Assembly: GCF_038595005.1 (NCBI RefSeq)
Contig: NZ_CP151997.1
Location: 1,426,001 to 1,490,000, forward strand
Length of the DNA: 64,000 bases
Direction of reading: 5' to 3'
Source: Chryseomicrobium sp. FSL W7-1435
GTDB taxonomy: Bacteria; Bacillota; Bacilli; Bacillales_A; Planococcaceae
In this document: positions 8,094 through 17,967 of the stretch, one piece after another
How positions within the stretch are numbered: position 1 is the stretch's first letter
Layout of the letters: every line of letters starts with the position of its first letter
Notes under the pieces: model-generated
Databases searched by the model: none
Seen by the model: only the letters and a program-made list of their open reading frames with translations
What the model was told of the DNA's origin: nothing
Made by a program: the position numbers and the translations under genes

Positions 8094-9023
8094 TTAACTT
8101 CTATCCTTCAGTCTCTCCACAATTTTTACAGCCTTTTGAGTATTTGCAAAGTGAGACTTTGTAATAGTACGTAAATAATCTGCGCCTTTTACACGGATGA
8201 TACGAGCAGCCACTTCATCGACTTTATCGCCAGCACCTTTAGGAATCGTGACACCAGCCGCTTCAGACAACTTATCCATTTCCTCCAAGAAAGCATTACG
8301 CGCTAAAATAGATGCGGCAGCAACAGATACGTGCAAACCTTCTGCTTTCGTTGCGAAATACACATTTTCTTCGACGATTTCTTTTTGCTTGGCAATATGA
8401 CGGTAGTAAATGGACTTCTCCGCAAACTGATCGATTAAAATGGCGTCCGGTTTCTCATTGCCAAGTTTTCGCAAGACATGTTTTAAAGCTTGGTTGTGTA
8501 ATAGCGCTTTGATTTTTCCTTGCGACCATTTTTTATCTGTCGCCTCATTATACTTGGCCATCGGAAGAACCAGAATACTGTGAGGGAAGGCTGCTTTAAT
8601 ATCCGGTGCAACTTTTCGAATAAACGTATCGTTCAATTGTTTAGAATCCTTGCACCCGAGCTCTTGGGCTAAGGCGATTTGATCTGCTGAAATGTAACAA
8701 GCAGCTACTGTGATAGGTCCAAAGAAATCACCAGTGCCTGTCTCATCAGAACCTAAAACAGAAAGTTGGTCGAATCCTGCTGGTAACAAGGCCGATTTTC
8801 TAGGGGGTTGCGAAGCGTCGTTTTGTTGCCACTGTTCGGCCTCACGCACGGCGCCACCACCCTGAAACATGACTTTTCCAGATTTGTATAAGCTAATTCT
8901 AGTATCAGAAAGCGCGGCTGCAAAAACCATGCCCGGTGCTTTCGCAGGTATCTCATAACGAGCATAGTGAGTTAGGAGCTTATTTATAGCGTCTTTTTGT
9001 AAGGTGATGACAATGTTTGACAT
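8094..9023 (-). CDS. rnhC: ribonuclease HIII
   Basis: Type 2 RNase H (HIII) that cuts RNA in RNA-DNA hybrids. The 309-residue protein has the long N-terminal TBP-like substrate-binding domain (about 1-85) that distinguishes HIII from HII, then the catalytic domain with GSDETGTGDFFGP (91-103), where Asp93 and Glu94 are the paired acidic ligands found in HIII, and a further catalytic Asp at 198 (ILIDQFA). SVAAASILARNAF near 250 is the usual C-terminal motif. It is divergent from zapA, as in B. subtilis, and is the only minus-strand gene in the first 24 kb besides sspI. Confidence 0.95.
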   Translation of the reverse strand: MSNIVITLQKDAINKLLTHYARYEIPAKAPGMVFAAALSDTRISLYKSGKVMFQGGGAVREAEQWQQNDASQPPRKSALLPAGFDQLSVLGSDETGTGDFFGPITVAACYISADQIALAQELGCKDSKQLNDTFIRKVAPDIKAAFPHSILVLPMAKYNEATDKKWSQGKIKALLHNQALKHVLRKLGNEKPDAILIDQFAEKSIYYRHIAKQKEIVEENVYFATKAEGLHVSVAAASILARNAFLEEMDKLSEAAGVTIPKGAGDKVDEVAARIIRVKGADYLRTITKSHFANTQKAVKIVERLKDRS

Positions 9024-9101
9024 TCGTTATGTTCCTTTCTTTCCATCTCTCTTCACTTCATGTTATCATAGATATTAGGATTTTCTGAGGAGGTCTTGTC
9101 T

Positions 9102-9374
9102 TTGTCAGATCAAAAAATTACACGGGTAGCTGTGGATATTTACGGCAATACATACAAAATGGCAGGGTACGAGTCAGCGGGCCATATGCGATTAGTGGCA
9201 ACTATGGTCGATGATAAGATGCGCGAAATCCAATCGGCTAATCCTAGTTTGGATACCGCAAAGCTTGCAGTCTTGACAGCCGTCAATACGATGCATGACT
9301 ATTTAAAAGTGAAAGAACAACTAGAAGAACTTGAACATGAATTGAAACAGTTAAAGGGCGGTCTAAATGGTTGA
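9102..9374 (+). CDS. zapA: cell division protein ZapA
   Basis: Cytosolic FtsZ-binding protein that bundles protofilaments at the Z ring. The 90-residue product has the ZapA globular head ([15 protein letters not shown], then [14 protein letters not shown]) and a C-terminal coiled coil ([17 protein letters not shown]). Two TTG codons compete as start: the one at 9096 abuts GAGGAGGT (9087-9094), while the one at 9102 sits 7 bases from it, so 9102 is chosen. Divergent from rnhC and overlapping cvpA by 8 bases. Confidence 0.92.
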   Translation: MSDQKITRVAVDIYGNTYKMAGYESAGHMRLVATMVDDKMREIQSANPSLDTAKLAVLTAVNTMHDYLKVKEQLEELEHELKQLKGGLNG

Positions 9375-9918
9375 TATTTTATTACTAATTATTCTTGTTG
9401 GAGGCATCATAGTAGGAGCAAAGCGAGGACTCATCGTTCAGTTTATTCACATGATTGGATTCGTTGTCGCTTTGATTGTTGCCTTTAAGTATTACAAACC
9501 TCTTGCAGAAAAATTTGTGCTGTGGATTCCATTCCCAGCGATTACTTCAAATTCTCAATTATCATTTGCAGTAGAAACTTTAGATTTGGACCAAACTTTC
9601 TATCGTATTATTGCATTTGCACTTCTTTTCTTTATTGTGAAGTTTGCACTTCAAATCGTCGCATCTATGTTTGATTTCTTGAAGTTCTTACCAGTATTAG
9701 GACAGCTAAGCAGTATTCTAGGTGCAATTCTTGGATTTATTGAAGTCTACTTTTTATTATTTGTCTTTCTATACGTTTTCGCCTTGCTACCAGTCGATTT
9801 CCTGCAAACGGCAATCGGTGGTTCAGCAATCGCTCACTTCATTTTAGAAAATACACCTTTCTTATCAGAAGCTGTTAAAGACTGGTGGTACATCTATCAG
9901 GAGAACCGTGCTGCATAA
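9367..9918 (+). CDS. CvpA family membrane protein (YshB)
   Basis: A 183-residue integral membrane protein of the CvpA family with about four hydrophobic segments (roughly 4-22, 25-45, 75-100, 120-145). It begins with [20 protein letters not shown], the conserved CvpA N-terminus with a glycine-rich first helix followed by KRG. Homologues are linked to colicin V export or biofilm and stress phenotypes, but the biochemical role is not established. The start overlaps the end of zapA, implying translational coupling and the same operon. A hairpin follows before polX. Confidence 0.85.
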   Translation: MVDILLLIILVGGIIVGAKRGLIVQFIHMIGFVVALIVAFKYYKPLAEKFVLWIPFPAITSNSQLSFAVETLDLDQTFYRIIAFALLFFIVKFALQIVASMFDFLKFLPVLGQLSSILGAILGFIEVYFLLFVFLYVFALLPVDFLQTAIGGSAIAHFILENTPFLSEAVKDWWYIYQENRAA

Positions 9919-9924
9919 GGAAAC

Positions 9925-9957
9925 CAAACTTCTCTCACCAACTGGGAGAAGTTTTTC
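9925..9957 (+). terminator. hairpin between cvpA and polX
   Basis: AAACTTCTC pairs with GAGAAGTTT, followed by TTCTCGCTTTT. Probably a weak terminator that lets part of the transcription continue into polX. Confidence 0.55.
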
Positions 9958-9986
9958 TCGCTTTTACGACTAAGGAGTGGATCATT

Positions 9987-11693
9987 ATGGACAAAAAAAC
10001 AATCATTCGCGCACTTGAGCGTATCGCGCTTTTACTTGAACTACAAGGGGAGAATCCCTTCAAAGTGAGTGCTTTTCGAAAAGCAGCTCAGACATTGGAA
10101 TTGGATGCTCGCAGTCTCTCTGAAATGGATGACCCGACCAAACTCAAAGGAATCGGAGCCGCTACTGGAGCCGTTATTACAGATTTGCTTACCAAAGGGG
10201 AATCGTCTTTGGTGAAAGAACTGGAAGAAAAAGTTCCTCAAGGCCTTGTTGAAATGTTGCAGATCCCTGGAATGGGTGGGAAAAAGATTGCTAAGCTGAA
10301 CAAAGAGCTAGGCATTGAAACGTTAGATGATTTGCGAAGTGCATGTGAATCCAATAAAGTCCAAGCATTAGCAGGTTTCGGCAAAAAGACCGAAGAAAAA
10401 ATTCTCAAGGAACTTGATCAACTGGCCAGTCGACCTGATCGCTACCCAATCTGGAAGCTGGAGCCGATAGTTGAACATATTGAATCATTACTTCAGGCAC
10501 ATCAAGCGGTTACACAAGCTTCAATAGCGGGTTCTTACCGCCGCACAAAAGAGACGAGCAAAGACTTGGACTTTGTTATTGCGACGGATCAAGTAGAGGA
10601 AGTGAAAACCCTTCTGAAAGAAACGCTAGACATAGAAGAAATGATTGCAGATGGAGATACAAAAATGTCTGTCGCGCTAGCTAAGCCTGAACGAGTAGAT
10701 ATTGATTTTCGATTTGTAAAAGAAGCAGAATTTGTCACAACTCTGCACCACTTTACAGGTTCCAAAGATCACAACATTCGTATGCGCCAACTGGCTAAAG
10801 AAAAGAACTGGAAAATTAGTGAGTATGGTGTCGAAAAAGAAGATGGTTCAGTCACTACTTACCAATCAGAGGAGCAATTTTTTGCTGACTTTGGCTTGCC
10901 ATTCTTGCCACCGGCAGTACGCGAAAATGGACAAGAACTGGATAGACTGAACGAACTTACTTCCCTCATTCAACTTGAAGATATTGTTTCTGATCTTCAT
11001 ATGCACACAACTTGGTCAGATGGAGCGCATTCTTTAGAGGAAATGATTGAAGGCTGTATCGCCAAAGACTATCAATTAATGGTCATCACGGACCACTCAC
11101 GTTATTTACGAGTAGCGAATGGTCTAACTCCAGAACGACTTAAAGAACAACATGAGAAAATTAAAGAGCTACAAAAAAAATATCCGTCCATTCATCTGTT
11201 ATCAGGAACTGAAATGGACATTTTGCCAGATGGTTCCCTTGATTTTGAGGATGAGCTGTTGGCAGAACTGGATTTTGTCATTGCATCGATTCATTCAAGT
11301 TTTTCTCAGCCGCAGGATAAAATTATGGAGCGTCTTTATGCAGCGATTTCGAATCCTCATGTGGACATGATTGCTCACCCTACAGGACGGATTGTTGGAG
11401 AAAGACCTGGATATGAACCTGATGTCGAGCAACTGCTTCAGTGGGCAAAAGAATTCGACAAGATTATTGAATTAAATGCTAACCCGTACCGATTAGATTT
11501 AGCGGTAAATTGGTTGGAGCGCGCGCAAGAATTAGGTGTCAAGATAGCAATTAATACGGATGCGCATCATTTAGACCATCTACGCTTTATGGATATAGGT
11601 GTTCGTCATGCTCAAAAAGCATGGCTCAAGAAAGACTTAATCGTCAACACATGGGAACCTAAAAAACTACTGAGTCATTTATCCCGAGACTAA
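9987..11693 (+). CDS. polX: DNA polymerase/3'-5' exonuclease PolX
   Basis: Family X DNA polymerase for gap filling in base excision repair, fused to a PHP exonuclease. The 568-residue protein starts with a helix-hairpin-helix 8-kDa domain (ALERIALLLELQGENPFKVSAF), continues with the X-family palm (GSYRRTKETSKDLDFVIAT near 177 with the catalytic Asp pair, and VDIDFR near 237) and ends in a PHP domain from about 334 (DLHMHTTWSDG, then DHSR, GTEMDILPDG, HPTGR and NTDAHH metal ligands). The ATG at 9987 follows AAGGAG; a longer open frame reaching back into cvpA is rejected. Confidence 0.95.
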   Translation: MDKKTIIRALERIALLLELQGENPFKVSAFRKAAQTLELDARSLSEMDDPTKLKGIGAATGAVITDLLTKGESSLVKELEEKVPQGLVEMLQIPGMGGKKIAKLNKELGIETLDDLRSACESNKVQALAGFGKKTEEKILKELDQLASRPDRYPIWKLEPIVEHIESLLQAHQAVTQASIAGSYRRTKETSKDLDFVIATDQVEEVKTLLKETLDIEEMIADGDTKMSVALAKPERVDIDFRFVKEAEFVTTLHHFTGSKDHNIRMRQLAKEKNWKISEYGVEKEDGSVTTYQSEEQFFADFGLPFLPPAVRENGQELDRLNELTSLIQLEDIVSDLHMHTTWSDGAHSLEEMIEGCIAKDYQLMVITDHSRYLRVANGLTPERLKEQHEKIKELQKKYPSIHLLSGTEMDILPDGSLDFEDELLAELDFVIASIHSSFSQPQDKIMERLYAAISNPHVDMIAHPTGRIVGERPGYEPDVEQLLQWAKEFDKIIELNANPYRLDLAVNWLERAQELGVKIAINTDAHHLDHLRFMDIGVRHAQKAWLKKDLIVNTWEPKKLLSHLSRD

Positions 11694-11705
11694 AGGAGGC
11701 GCACG

Positions 11706-14072
11706 ATGATTACAAAAAAGGCGCTGAACACTCTAGAATACCCAAAGGTGATCGATAAGCTTAAGGGCTATACGACATCTTCTGTAGGAAAAGCAATTAT
11801 TGAAGAATTAGTCCCGTCCACTTCCTTCGATCAAATTCAGGTTTGGACAGAAGAAACCGATGAGGCGTTGGCAGTTCTTCGAGTGAAAGGCAATGTACCA
11901 CTTGGTGGATTATTCGATATTCGACCACATGCTAGAAGAGCTCAAATAGGCGGCGTGTTAAGTGCCATGGAGTTGATGGAAGTTGCATCAACTTTGCGTT
12001 CCAGCAAAATCATGCGCCGTTTTGTGGAAGATGTAGCATCGTCTGAAGATTTTTCTATTCAGCATTTGAAAGCTTATGCAGATAGTATTCCAGTGCTTAC
12101 AGAACTTGAGCATGAGATCAATTCCTGCATAGATGAGAATGGTACCGTGCTAGATTCTGCTAGTCAGACATTACGCTCCATCCGTTCACAGTTACGTACT
12201 ACCGTGCAACGTATTCGAGAGAAATTAGACAGTTACACGAGAGGTCAAAACGCAGCGAAAATGCTATCTGATGCTATCGTTACGATTCGAAATGATCGCT
12301 ATGTGATTCCCGTAAAATCCGAGTATCGCAGTCATTATGGTGGGATTGTCCATGATCAATCGTCTTCTGGTCAAACCTTGTTTATAGAACCCAATGCAGT
12401 CGTGCAATTGAACAACGATGCCCGTGCTCTTCGCAGTAAAGAACAAGAAGAAATCGAGCGTATTTTAAAAGAATTGACAGCTCAAGTTGAACTTGTCGCA
12501 TCTGACTTGTTCCATCTTGTGAAAACCATGGCTACTTTTGATGCGATTTTCGCGAAGGCGAAATATGGGACTGCTGAAAAGTGTACACGCCCGACTATTA
12601 ACCAGGATGGCCGAATTCGGCTTGTGCGTGCACGTCACCCCTTGATTCCGTTACAAGAAGCAGTCGCTAACACGATTGAATTTGGCGATCCAGACACGGC
12701 AGTTGTTATTACTGGACCGAATACTGGAGGGAAGACGGTAACCCTGAAAACAGTCGGCTTGTGTACATTGATGGCGCAAAGTGGTATTCCAATTCCTGCA
12801 CTTGACGGTTCTGAGATTGCTATCTTTGAATCCATTTTTGCGGATATTGGCGATGAACAATCGATTGAACAAAGCTTAAGTACATTTTCATCGCATATGG
12901 TGAATATTGTCGATATTTTAAAGAAATTTGACGACAAATCGTTAGTGCTCTTTGATGAGTTGGGAGCGGGAACAGACCCTCAAGAAGGGGCTGCTTTGGC
13001 GATTGCTATCCTTGATGCCGTTCATGGTAAAGGGGCACGAGTGATGGCCACGACCCACTATCCGGAGTTAAAAGCGTATGGCTATAATCGACCAGGTGTT
13101 ATAAATGCTAGTGTTGAATTTGATGTTGAGACATTAAGTCCTACTTACAAGCTTTTGTTAGGTGTACCAGGACGAAGCAATGCTTTTGAAATTTCAAAAC
13201 GTCTTGGCCTGCCGCAGCATATTATAACTCATGCAGAAGGTTTTACAGGAACTGATCGCAGTGAAGTGGACACGATGATTGCTTCGTTAGAAGAAAGTCG
13301 AAAACGAGCTGAACAAGATGCGGATCAAACTAAGCGTGTCTTAGAAGAGTCGGAAAAACTGAAGCAGCAATTGGCAGAGGAGCTTGCCACTTACGAAGCA
13401 AAGAAAGAACAGCTGACTGAAAAAGCCCGTGAAAAAGCACGGAAAATTGTAGAAGAAGCGCGACGTGAGTCCGAAACGGCAGTGAAAGAATTACGCGAAC
13501 TGCAGAAACAAGCAGCATTCGGTGTGAAAGAACATGAAATCATTGAAGCCCGCAAACGTCTTGAAAATGCACTTCCCGTAAATCCGGTACTGAAAAAAGA
13601 AAAACAAAAGAAACAACGAGCCGAGAACTTGCAGGTAGGCGATGAAGTGAGAGTGCTGTCATTTGGTCAAAAAGGATCTCTTCTAGAGAAGCTCTCTGCT
13701 ACCGAATGGGCAGTTCAAATCGGTGTCTTGAAGATGAAACTTCCAGAAAGTGATCTCGAGTTTGTGAAACCTGACAAACCAGAGCGCACAGTATTTGTGC
13801 ACAATGTTGCTGGCCGTTCTGCGGGTGGTGTCAAACTAGAACTAGACCTGCGGGGAGAACGTTATGAAGACGCACTTCTTCGCACTGAAAAATATTTGGA
13901 CGATGCCGTGCTAGCGAATTATCCACGAGTTTCTATCATTCACGGTAAAGGAACAGGGGCGCTACGCCAGGGGATTCAACAACTCTTGAAAAAAGACCGT
14001 CGAGTGAAAAGTTATCGCTTTGGTGAAGCAGGAGAAGGCGGCTACGGAGTGACCATTGTAGAATTAAAATAA
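11706..14072 (+). CDS. mutS2: endonuclease MutS2
   Basis: MutS paralogue, 788 residues. It lacks the mismatch-binding domain and has core/lever helices, an ABC-type ATPase (Walker A GPNTGGKT near 337-344, Walker [14 protein letters not shown] near 411) and a C-terminal Smr nuclease domain (about 712-788, [12 protein letters not shown] and [13 protein letters not shown]). A coiled coil rich in Glu and Lys (about 515-625) carries the linker. In B. subtilis MutS2 rescues collided ribosomes by splitting them, and in Helicobacter it suppresses recombination; which applies here cannot be read. Start ATG with AAAGGAGGCGC, 12 bases after polX. Confidence 0.95.
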   Translation: MITKKALNTLEYPKVIDKLKGYTTSSVGKAIIEELVPSTSFDQIQVWTEETDEALAVLRVKGNVPLGGLFDIRPHARRAQIGGVLSAMELMEVASTLRSSKIMRRFVEDVASSEDFSIQHLKAYADSIPVLTELEHEINSCIDENGTVLDSASQTLRSIRSQLRTTVQRIREKLDSYTRGQNAAKMLSDAIVTIRNDRYVIPVKSEYRSHYGGIVHDQSSSGQTLFIEPNAVVQLNNDARALRSKEQEEIERILKELTAQVELVASDLFHLVKTMATFDAIFAKAKYGTAEKCTRPTINQDGRIRLVRARHPLIPLQEAVANTIEFGDPDTAVVITGPNTGGKTVTLKTVGLCTLMAQSGIPIPALDGSEIAIFESIFADIGDEQSIEQSLSTFSSHMVNIVDILKKFDDKSLVLFDELGAGTDPQEGAALAIAILDAVHGKGARVMATTHYPELKAYGYNRPGVINASVEFDVETLSPTYKLLLGVPGRSNAFEISKRLGLPQHIITHAEGFTGTDRSEVDTMIASLEESRKRAEQDADQTKRVLEESEKLKQQLAEELATYEAKKEQLTEKAREKARKIVEEARRESETAVKELRELQKQAAFGVKEHEIIEARKRLENALPVNPVLKKEKQKKQRAENLQVGDEVRVLSFGQKGSLLEKLSATEWAVQIGVLKMKLPESDLEFVKPDKPERTVFVHNVAGRSAGGVKLELDLRGERYEDALLRTEKYLDDAVLANYPRVSIIHGKGTGALRQGIQQLLKKDRRVKSYRFGEAGEGGYGVTIVELK

Positions 14073-14139
14073 AAGTGAAACCTCTTTGCCGGTCAATCGT
14101 ACAACTAGAAAGTAGAAGCTTAAGTAGAGGGGGAGCAAG

Positions 14140-14556
14140 GTGTCACTTTTAGCCTTTTGGACACATCCGCTTGTGGAGTCTGCAGGATATTTCAGTGTAG
14201 TCATACTCTGTCTGATCATTGCGATGGTTTTATTCGAAATCGTTACAAAGTATAAAAACTGGGAAGAAATCAAAAAAGGAAATGTAGCTGTAGCACTGGC
14301 CACAGGAGGGAAGATATTTGGCGTCGCCAATATTTTTCGGTTTTCCATTGAAAAGCACTCTTCCTTTTTAGAGATGCTTGGTTGGGGTACATTTGGCTTT
14401 GCCTTATTAATTATTGCCTACTGGCTGTTCGAATTTTTAACACCTTCATTTAACGTTGACAAAGAAATTGAAAAAGACAATCGATCGGTTGGATTTATCT
14501 CTTTCATATTGTCAGTGGGGTTATCGTTTGTGATTGGGGCAAGTATTTCAAACTAG
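14140..14556 (+). CDS. yshE: DUF350 family membrane protein (YshE)
   Basis: A 138-residue membrane protein with four predicted transmembrane helices (about 15-37, 47-62, 80-100, 113-135) and the DUF350 signature around GNVAVALATGGKIFGVANI, where small residues face a glycine-rich turn. Function unknown; members often sit with membrane-stress genes. Start is GTG at 14140 after GAGGGGGAGCAAGG. It follows mutS2 in the same order as in B. subtilis and is tightly linked to a 26-codon gene downstream. Confidence 0.8.
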   Translation: MSLLAFWTHPLVESAGYFSVVILCLIIAMVLFEIVTKYKNWEEIKKGNVAVALATGGKIFGVANIFRFSIEKHSSFLEMLGWGTFGFALLIIAYWLFEFLTPSFNVDKEIEKDNRSVGFISFILSVGLSFVIGASISN

Positions 14557-14565
14557 GAGTTTATT

Positions 14566-14646
14566 ATGGAAAAATTAGCGAAAATATTGTTAGTAGTTAG
14601 CTTACTATTTATACTCGTGGGTGTTTATTACGTATTTCTACGATAA
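14566..14646 (+). CDS. 26-residue single-pass membrane peptide
   Basis: A small gene with an ideal ribosome site (AGGAG, 14555-14559, overlapping the yshE stop) 6 bases before ATG. The product begins MEKLAKILLVVSLLF and is almost all one hydrophobic helix with Lys and Glu at the N-terminus and a final Arg. A terminator follows immediately, so it is the last gene of the polX-mutS2-yshE unit. I do not recognise it; similar tiny membrane peptides often modulate a neighbouring membrane protein, here perhaps the DUF350 protein, which is inference. Confidence 0.6.
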   Translation: MEKLAKILLVVSLLFILVGVYYVFLR

Positions 14647-14647
14647 T

Positions 14648-14702
14648 CGACAAGGATTGTGAAGAATTGATTCAATTCGGACCAGTCCTTGTTATTTTTT
14701 TG
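14648..14702 (+). terminator. terminator of the mutS2-yshE unit
   Basis: CAAGGA pairs with TCCTTG, with an inner GAATTGATTCAATTC palindrome in the loop, followed by TTATTTTTTT. Confidence 0.75.
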
Positions 14703-14729
14703 ATATAAGTCATGACAATCGTCAAAAAT

Positions 14730-14747
14730 AGATTGAATACTCATTCA
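14730..14747 (+). promoter_or_regulatory. FadR box upstream of lcfA
   Basis: Matches the B. subtilis FadR consensus TGAATGANTANTCATTCA except at two positions in the left arm; the right arm TCATTCA is exact. It lies 58 bp ahead of lcfA. FadR bound here would be released by long-chain acyl-CoA. Confidence 0.75.
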
Positions 14748-14805
14748 TTTTTTCATATACTAAAGTTAGGAATATTCACGCTATTCTAATCAAGGGGGTC
14801 TTCAA

Positions 14806-16500
14806 ATGGTAGAAAAGGTATGGCTTAAGCATTACCCAGAACAAATTCCGCATACACTGACGTATGAGGAAATGCCTATCCAAGAGTTTTTAACGCGCTC
14901 TGCAACTAAGTTTCCAACGAACACAGCCCTTCATTTCATGGGCAAAGAAATGAATTATCAAGAGCTGTATGAATCATCTTTAAAGTTTGGGAATTACCTT
15001 GTTACGCTAGGCATTCAAAAAGGTGACCGAGTTGCGATTATGTTACCGAACTGTCCACAAGGAGTAATCGCTTATTACGGTATTTTGTATGCGGGTGGTA
15101 TTGTTGTTCAAACAAATCCTCTTTATACAGAAAGAGAAGCACAGTACCAATTGAAAGATTCGGGAGCAAAAGCAATCATTACATTAGATATTTTGTATCC
15201 TCGTATTTCTAAAATCATGCAAGAGACAGATCTAGAAAACTTGATCATCACTGGCATTAAAGACTATCTCCCTTTCCCGAAAAACTTGGTATATCCTTTC
15301 ATTCAAAAGAAACAATACGGATTTACCGTAAAAGTAGAACACCGTGGTTCCAATCACTTGTTTACTGAAGTGATGAAAGTAGCAAAAGCTGAGAAATTAA
15401 ATCCAGTCATTGATTTTGAAAATGATTTAGCGATGCTGCAATACACAGGAGGAACAACAGGTTTCCCTAAAGGTGTTATGCTAACTCACAAAAACCTTGT
15501 CAGCAACGTGACAATGTGTAAACATTGGCTATATGAATGCGAAGATGGAAAAGAACGCGTAATGGGCATCTTGCCATTTTTCCATGTTTACGGAATGACA
15601 ACAGTATTAGTGTTATCAGTTATGCAAGCAAACACGATGATCCTGCTTCCTAAATTCGATGTTGAAACCGCTCTCAAAACAATCGATAAGCAAAAACCGA
15701 CATTGTTCCCAGGCGCTCCTACTATTTATATTGGTATCTTGAATTCACCGAACTTATCAAAATATGATTTGTCTTCAGTGAATGCCTGCATTAGTGGTTC
15801 AGCTGCATTACCGATCGAGATTCAAGAAAAGTTTGAACGTGTCACGGGAGGCCGTTTAGTAGAAGGCTACGGGTTAACCGAGACTTCACCTGTTACGCAC
15901 GCAAACTTGGTCTATACAGATAAGCGTGTTAAAGGTTCCATTGGAATTCCTTGGCCAGACACAGATTCAGCAGTTTTCCAGATGGATTCAAAAGAGCCAC
16001 TGCCTGTTGGTGAAGTTGGTGAAATCGCTGTGCGCGGTCCTCAAGTCATGAAAGGTTACTGGAACCGACCAGAAGAAACTGAAATGACGATGCGCGATGG
16101 CTGGTTACTAACTGGAGACTTAGGGTACATGGACGAAGACGGTTACTTCTATGTAGTAGATCGTAAGAAAGATATGATTATTGCAGGTGGCTTCAACATC
16201 TATCCACGAGAAATCGAAGAAGTGCTGTATGAGCATGAAGCGATTCAAGAGTGCGTGGTAGCAGGTGTACCCGATCCTTACCGCGGTGAGACAGTGAAGG
16301 CTTATATTGTGTTAAAAGAAGGCCACACGATTTCAGAAGAGCAATTAAACGAATACTGCCGAACAAAGCTAGCTTCATTCAAAGTACCTCGTTTTTATGA
16401 GTTCCGTGAAGAACTACCAAAAACTGCAGTCGGTAAAATTTTACGCCGCACATTGATTGAAGAAGAGAAGGAAAAATTAAAACAATCGCAAACAAGTTGA
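14806..16500 (+). CDS. lcfA: long-chain fatty acid-CoA ligase
   Basis: Activates long-chain fatty acids to acyl-CoA through an acyl-adenylate, the entry step of beta-oxidation. The 564-residue protein belongs to the ANL superfamily: P-loop YTGGTTGFPKG near 211, the GYGLTETSP motif near 357, the hinge YVVDRKKDMIIAGGFN near 450 and the C-terminal catalytic Lys in KTAVGKILRR near 543. ATG follows AGGGGGTC. A FadR box upstream and the following fadR-fadB-etfBA cluster place it in a fatty-acid degradation regulon, as in B. subtilis. Confidence 0.94.
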   Translation: MVEKVWLKHYPEQIPHTLTYEEMPIQEFLTRSATKFPTNTALHFMGKEMNYQELYESSLKFGNYLVTLGIQKGDRVAIMLPNCPQGVIAYYGILYAGGIVVQTNPLYTEREAQYQLKDSGAKAIITLDILYPRISKIMQETDLENLIITGIKDYLPFPKNLVYPFIQKKQYGFTVKVEHRGSNHLFTEVMKVAKAEKLNPVIDFENDLAMLQYTGGTTGFPKGVMLTHKNLVSNVTMCKHWLYECEDGKERVMGILPFFHVYGMTTVLVLSVMQANTMILLPKFDVETALKTIDKQKPTLFPGAPTIYIGILNSPNLSKYDLSSVNACISGSAALPIEIQEKFERVTGGRLVEGYGLTETSPVTHANLVYTDKRVKGSIGIPWPDTDSAVFQMDSKEPLPVGEVGEIAVRGPQVMKGYWNRPEETEMTMRDGWLLTGDLGYMDEDGYFYVVDRKKDMIIAGGFNIYPREIEEVLYEHEAIQECVVAGVPDPYRGETVKAYIVLKEGHTISEEQLNEYCRTKLASFKVPRFYEFREELPKTAVGKILRRTLIEEEKEKLKQSQTS

Positions 16501-16532
16501 CAGAACGACAATTAAATACTACTATAAAAATA

Positions 16533-16550
16533 TGAATGAATAGTCATTCA
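16533..16550 (+). promoter_or_regulatory. FadR box controlling the fadR-fadB-etfBA operon
   Basis: TGAATGAATAGTCATTCA is an exact match to the FadR consensus and a perfect palindrome apart from the centre. It lies 25 bp ahead of fadR, downstream of a TATAAA -10-like sequence, implying autoregulation. Confidence 0.88.
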
Positions 16551-16574
16551 TATTTTTATTTTGGGGTTGAGACG

Positions 16575-17159
16575 ATGAAAAAGGAAAAGCCTAAATACCG
16601 ACAAATCATTGATGCAGCCATAGTTGTGATTGCCGAGAACGGGTACCATCAATCCCAGGTCTCCAAAATTGCAAAGCAAGCAGGTGTAGCAGATGGAACC
16701 ATCTATCTTTATTTTAAAAATAAAGAGGATATCTTGATTTCAGTATTTGATGAAAAGATGGAAATGTTTGCAGATCGCTTACGAGAGATTATTGAGGAGC
16801 CTATTACAGCTTCCGATAAACTTTACAAAATGGTCGAAAACCATTTCACAGTACTTTCAGCAGATCGCCATCTAGCGACTGTGACCCAGCTCGAGCTGCG
16901 CCAGTCGAATCTTGCACTTCGCATGCGTATCAATGCGGTCCTGAAAAATTATTTGGTTCTGCTGGATACAATCCTAAAAGAGGGCATTGCAAATGGAGAG
17001 TTCGATAAAGATATGGATATTCGCTTAGCGAGACAAATGGTCTTTGGTACAATTGATGAGACGACAACAACATGGGTGATGAACGAATACAAATATAATT
17101 TGGTAGCGCTCTCACCTAAAGTACACCAGTTATTGTCTAATGCAATAAAAGCTGAATAG
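16575..17159 (+). CDS. fadR: TetR family fatty acid degradation regulator
   Basis: Transcription repressor of beta-oxidation genes, relieved by long-chain acyl-CoA. The 194-residue protein has the TetR helix-turn-helix at 10-55 ([13 protein letters not shown], then [26 protein letters not shown]) and an all-helical ligand domain with [14 protein letters not shown] near 160, typical of the FadR/YsiA group. The ATG at 16575 is taken rather than an upstream in-frame ATG that lies inside the operator. It heads the fadR-fadB-etfB-etfA operon and its own operator is a perfect FadR box. Confidence 0.92.
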   Translation: MKKEKPKYRQIIDAAIVVIAENGYHQSQVSKIAKQAGVADGTIYLYFKNKEDILISVFDEKMEMFADRLREIIEEPITASDKLYKMVENHFTVLSADRHLATVTQLELRQSNLALRMRINAVLKNYLVLLDTILKEGIANGEFDKDMDIRLARQMVFGTIDETTTTWVMNEYKYNLVALSPKVHQLLSNAIKAE

Positions 17160-17172
17160 GGGATGTGAACAA

Positions 17173-17946
17173 ATGGAATTTCTTTCATGGGAAACACAGG
17201 ATCATGTGGCAACTGTCACAATAAATCGACCACCAGCAAACGCACTATCACGTCAGTTGATTTTAGAAATCAATGAATTTTTAGATCAAGTAGAAGGTGA
17301 CGACACTGTTCGTGTCATTGTCTTCAAAGGGGAAGGACGCTTTTTCTCTGCTGGTGCAGACATAAAAGAATTTACGTCCATTAGCAGTGGAGAAGAATTT
17401 TCAAAGCTTGCTAAAAATGGCCAAGACATTTTTGAACGCGTAGAAACGTTCTCTAAACCAATCATTGCCGCCATTCATGGAGCAGCATTAGGTGGCGGGT
17501 TAGAATTTGCAATGAGTTGCCACATGCGTGTTGTGACAGAAACTACAAAACTTGGTCTACCAGAATTGCAGTTAGGGTTGATTCCTGGTTTTGCAGGAAC
17601 TCAGCGTCTACCACGTTATGTAGGTTTTGCGAAAGCTGCTGAAATGCTTCTTACAAGTGATCCTATTTCGGGGAAAGAAGCGGCTCATTATGGCTTAGCA
17701 AATCGCGCTGTAGAAGAAGACCAGTTAGAAGCAACCGTAGTAGAACTTGCAAAGAAAATCGCTAAGAAAAGTCCAGTTGCTATGAAACATGCTTTAGAGA
17801 TGTTGCAGTATACAAAGCATGATTCGTACTATAAAGGTGTCGACGCAGAAGCGCACTCTTTTGGAACCGTTTTCGTGTCAGAAGATGCCAAAGAAGGAAT
17901 TTCTGCGTTTTTAGAAAAACGCCAACCGAACTTTAAAGGAAACTAA
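17173..17946 (+). CDS. fadB: enoyl-CoA hydratase
   Basis: Crotonase-family enzyme hydrating trans-2-enoyl-CoA to 3-hydroxyacyl-CoA in beta-oxidation. In 257 residues it shows the oxyanion-hole segments SAGADIKEF (about 60-68) and [18 protein letters not shown] (about 99-116), the catalytic Glu region [18 protein letters not shown] (about 136-153) and the usual [12 protein letters not shown] stretch. Only this monofunctional hydratase, not the large E. coli FadB fusion, is present. It lies 13 bases after fadR and is followed by etfB; dehydrogenase and thiolase genes are not in the window. Confidence 0.92.
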   Translation: MEFLSWETQDHVATVTINRPPANALSRQLILEINEFLDQVEGDDTVRVIVFKGEGRFFSAGADIKEFTSISSGEEFSKLAKNGQDIFERVETFSKPIIAAIHGAALGGGLEFAMSCHMRVVTETTKLGLPELQLGLIPGFAGTQRLPRYVGFAKAAEMLLTSDPISGKEAAHYGLANRAVEEDQLEATVVELAKKIAKKSPVAMKHALEMLQYTKHDSYYKGVDAEAHSFGTVFVSEDAKEGISAFLEKRQPNFKGN

Positions 17947-17967
17947 TTAACTTTTGGAGGGAACCCA

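Noticed and set aside
7879-8097. 72-codon frame over the 21-bp repeat after pheT
   Set aside because: Starts with TTG without a ribosome site, and its second half runs through the rnhC terminator; the repeat is reported as DNA instead.
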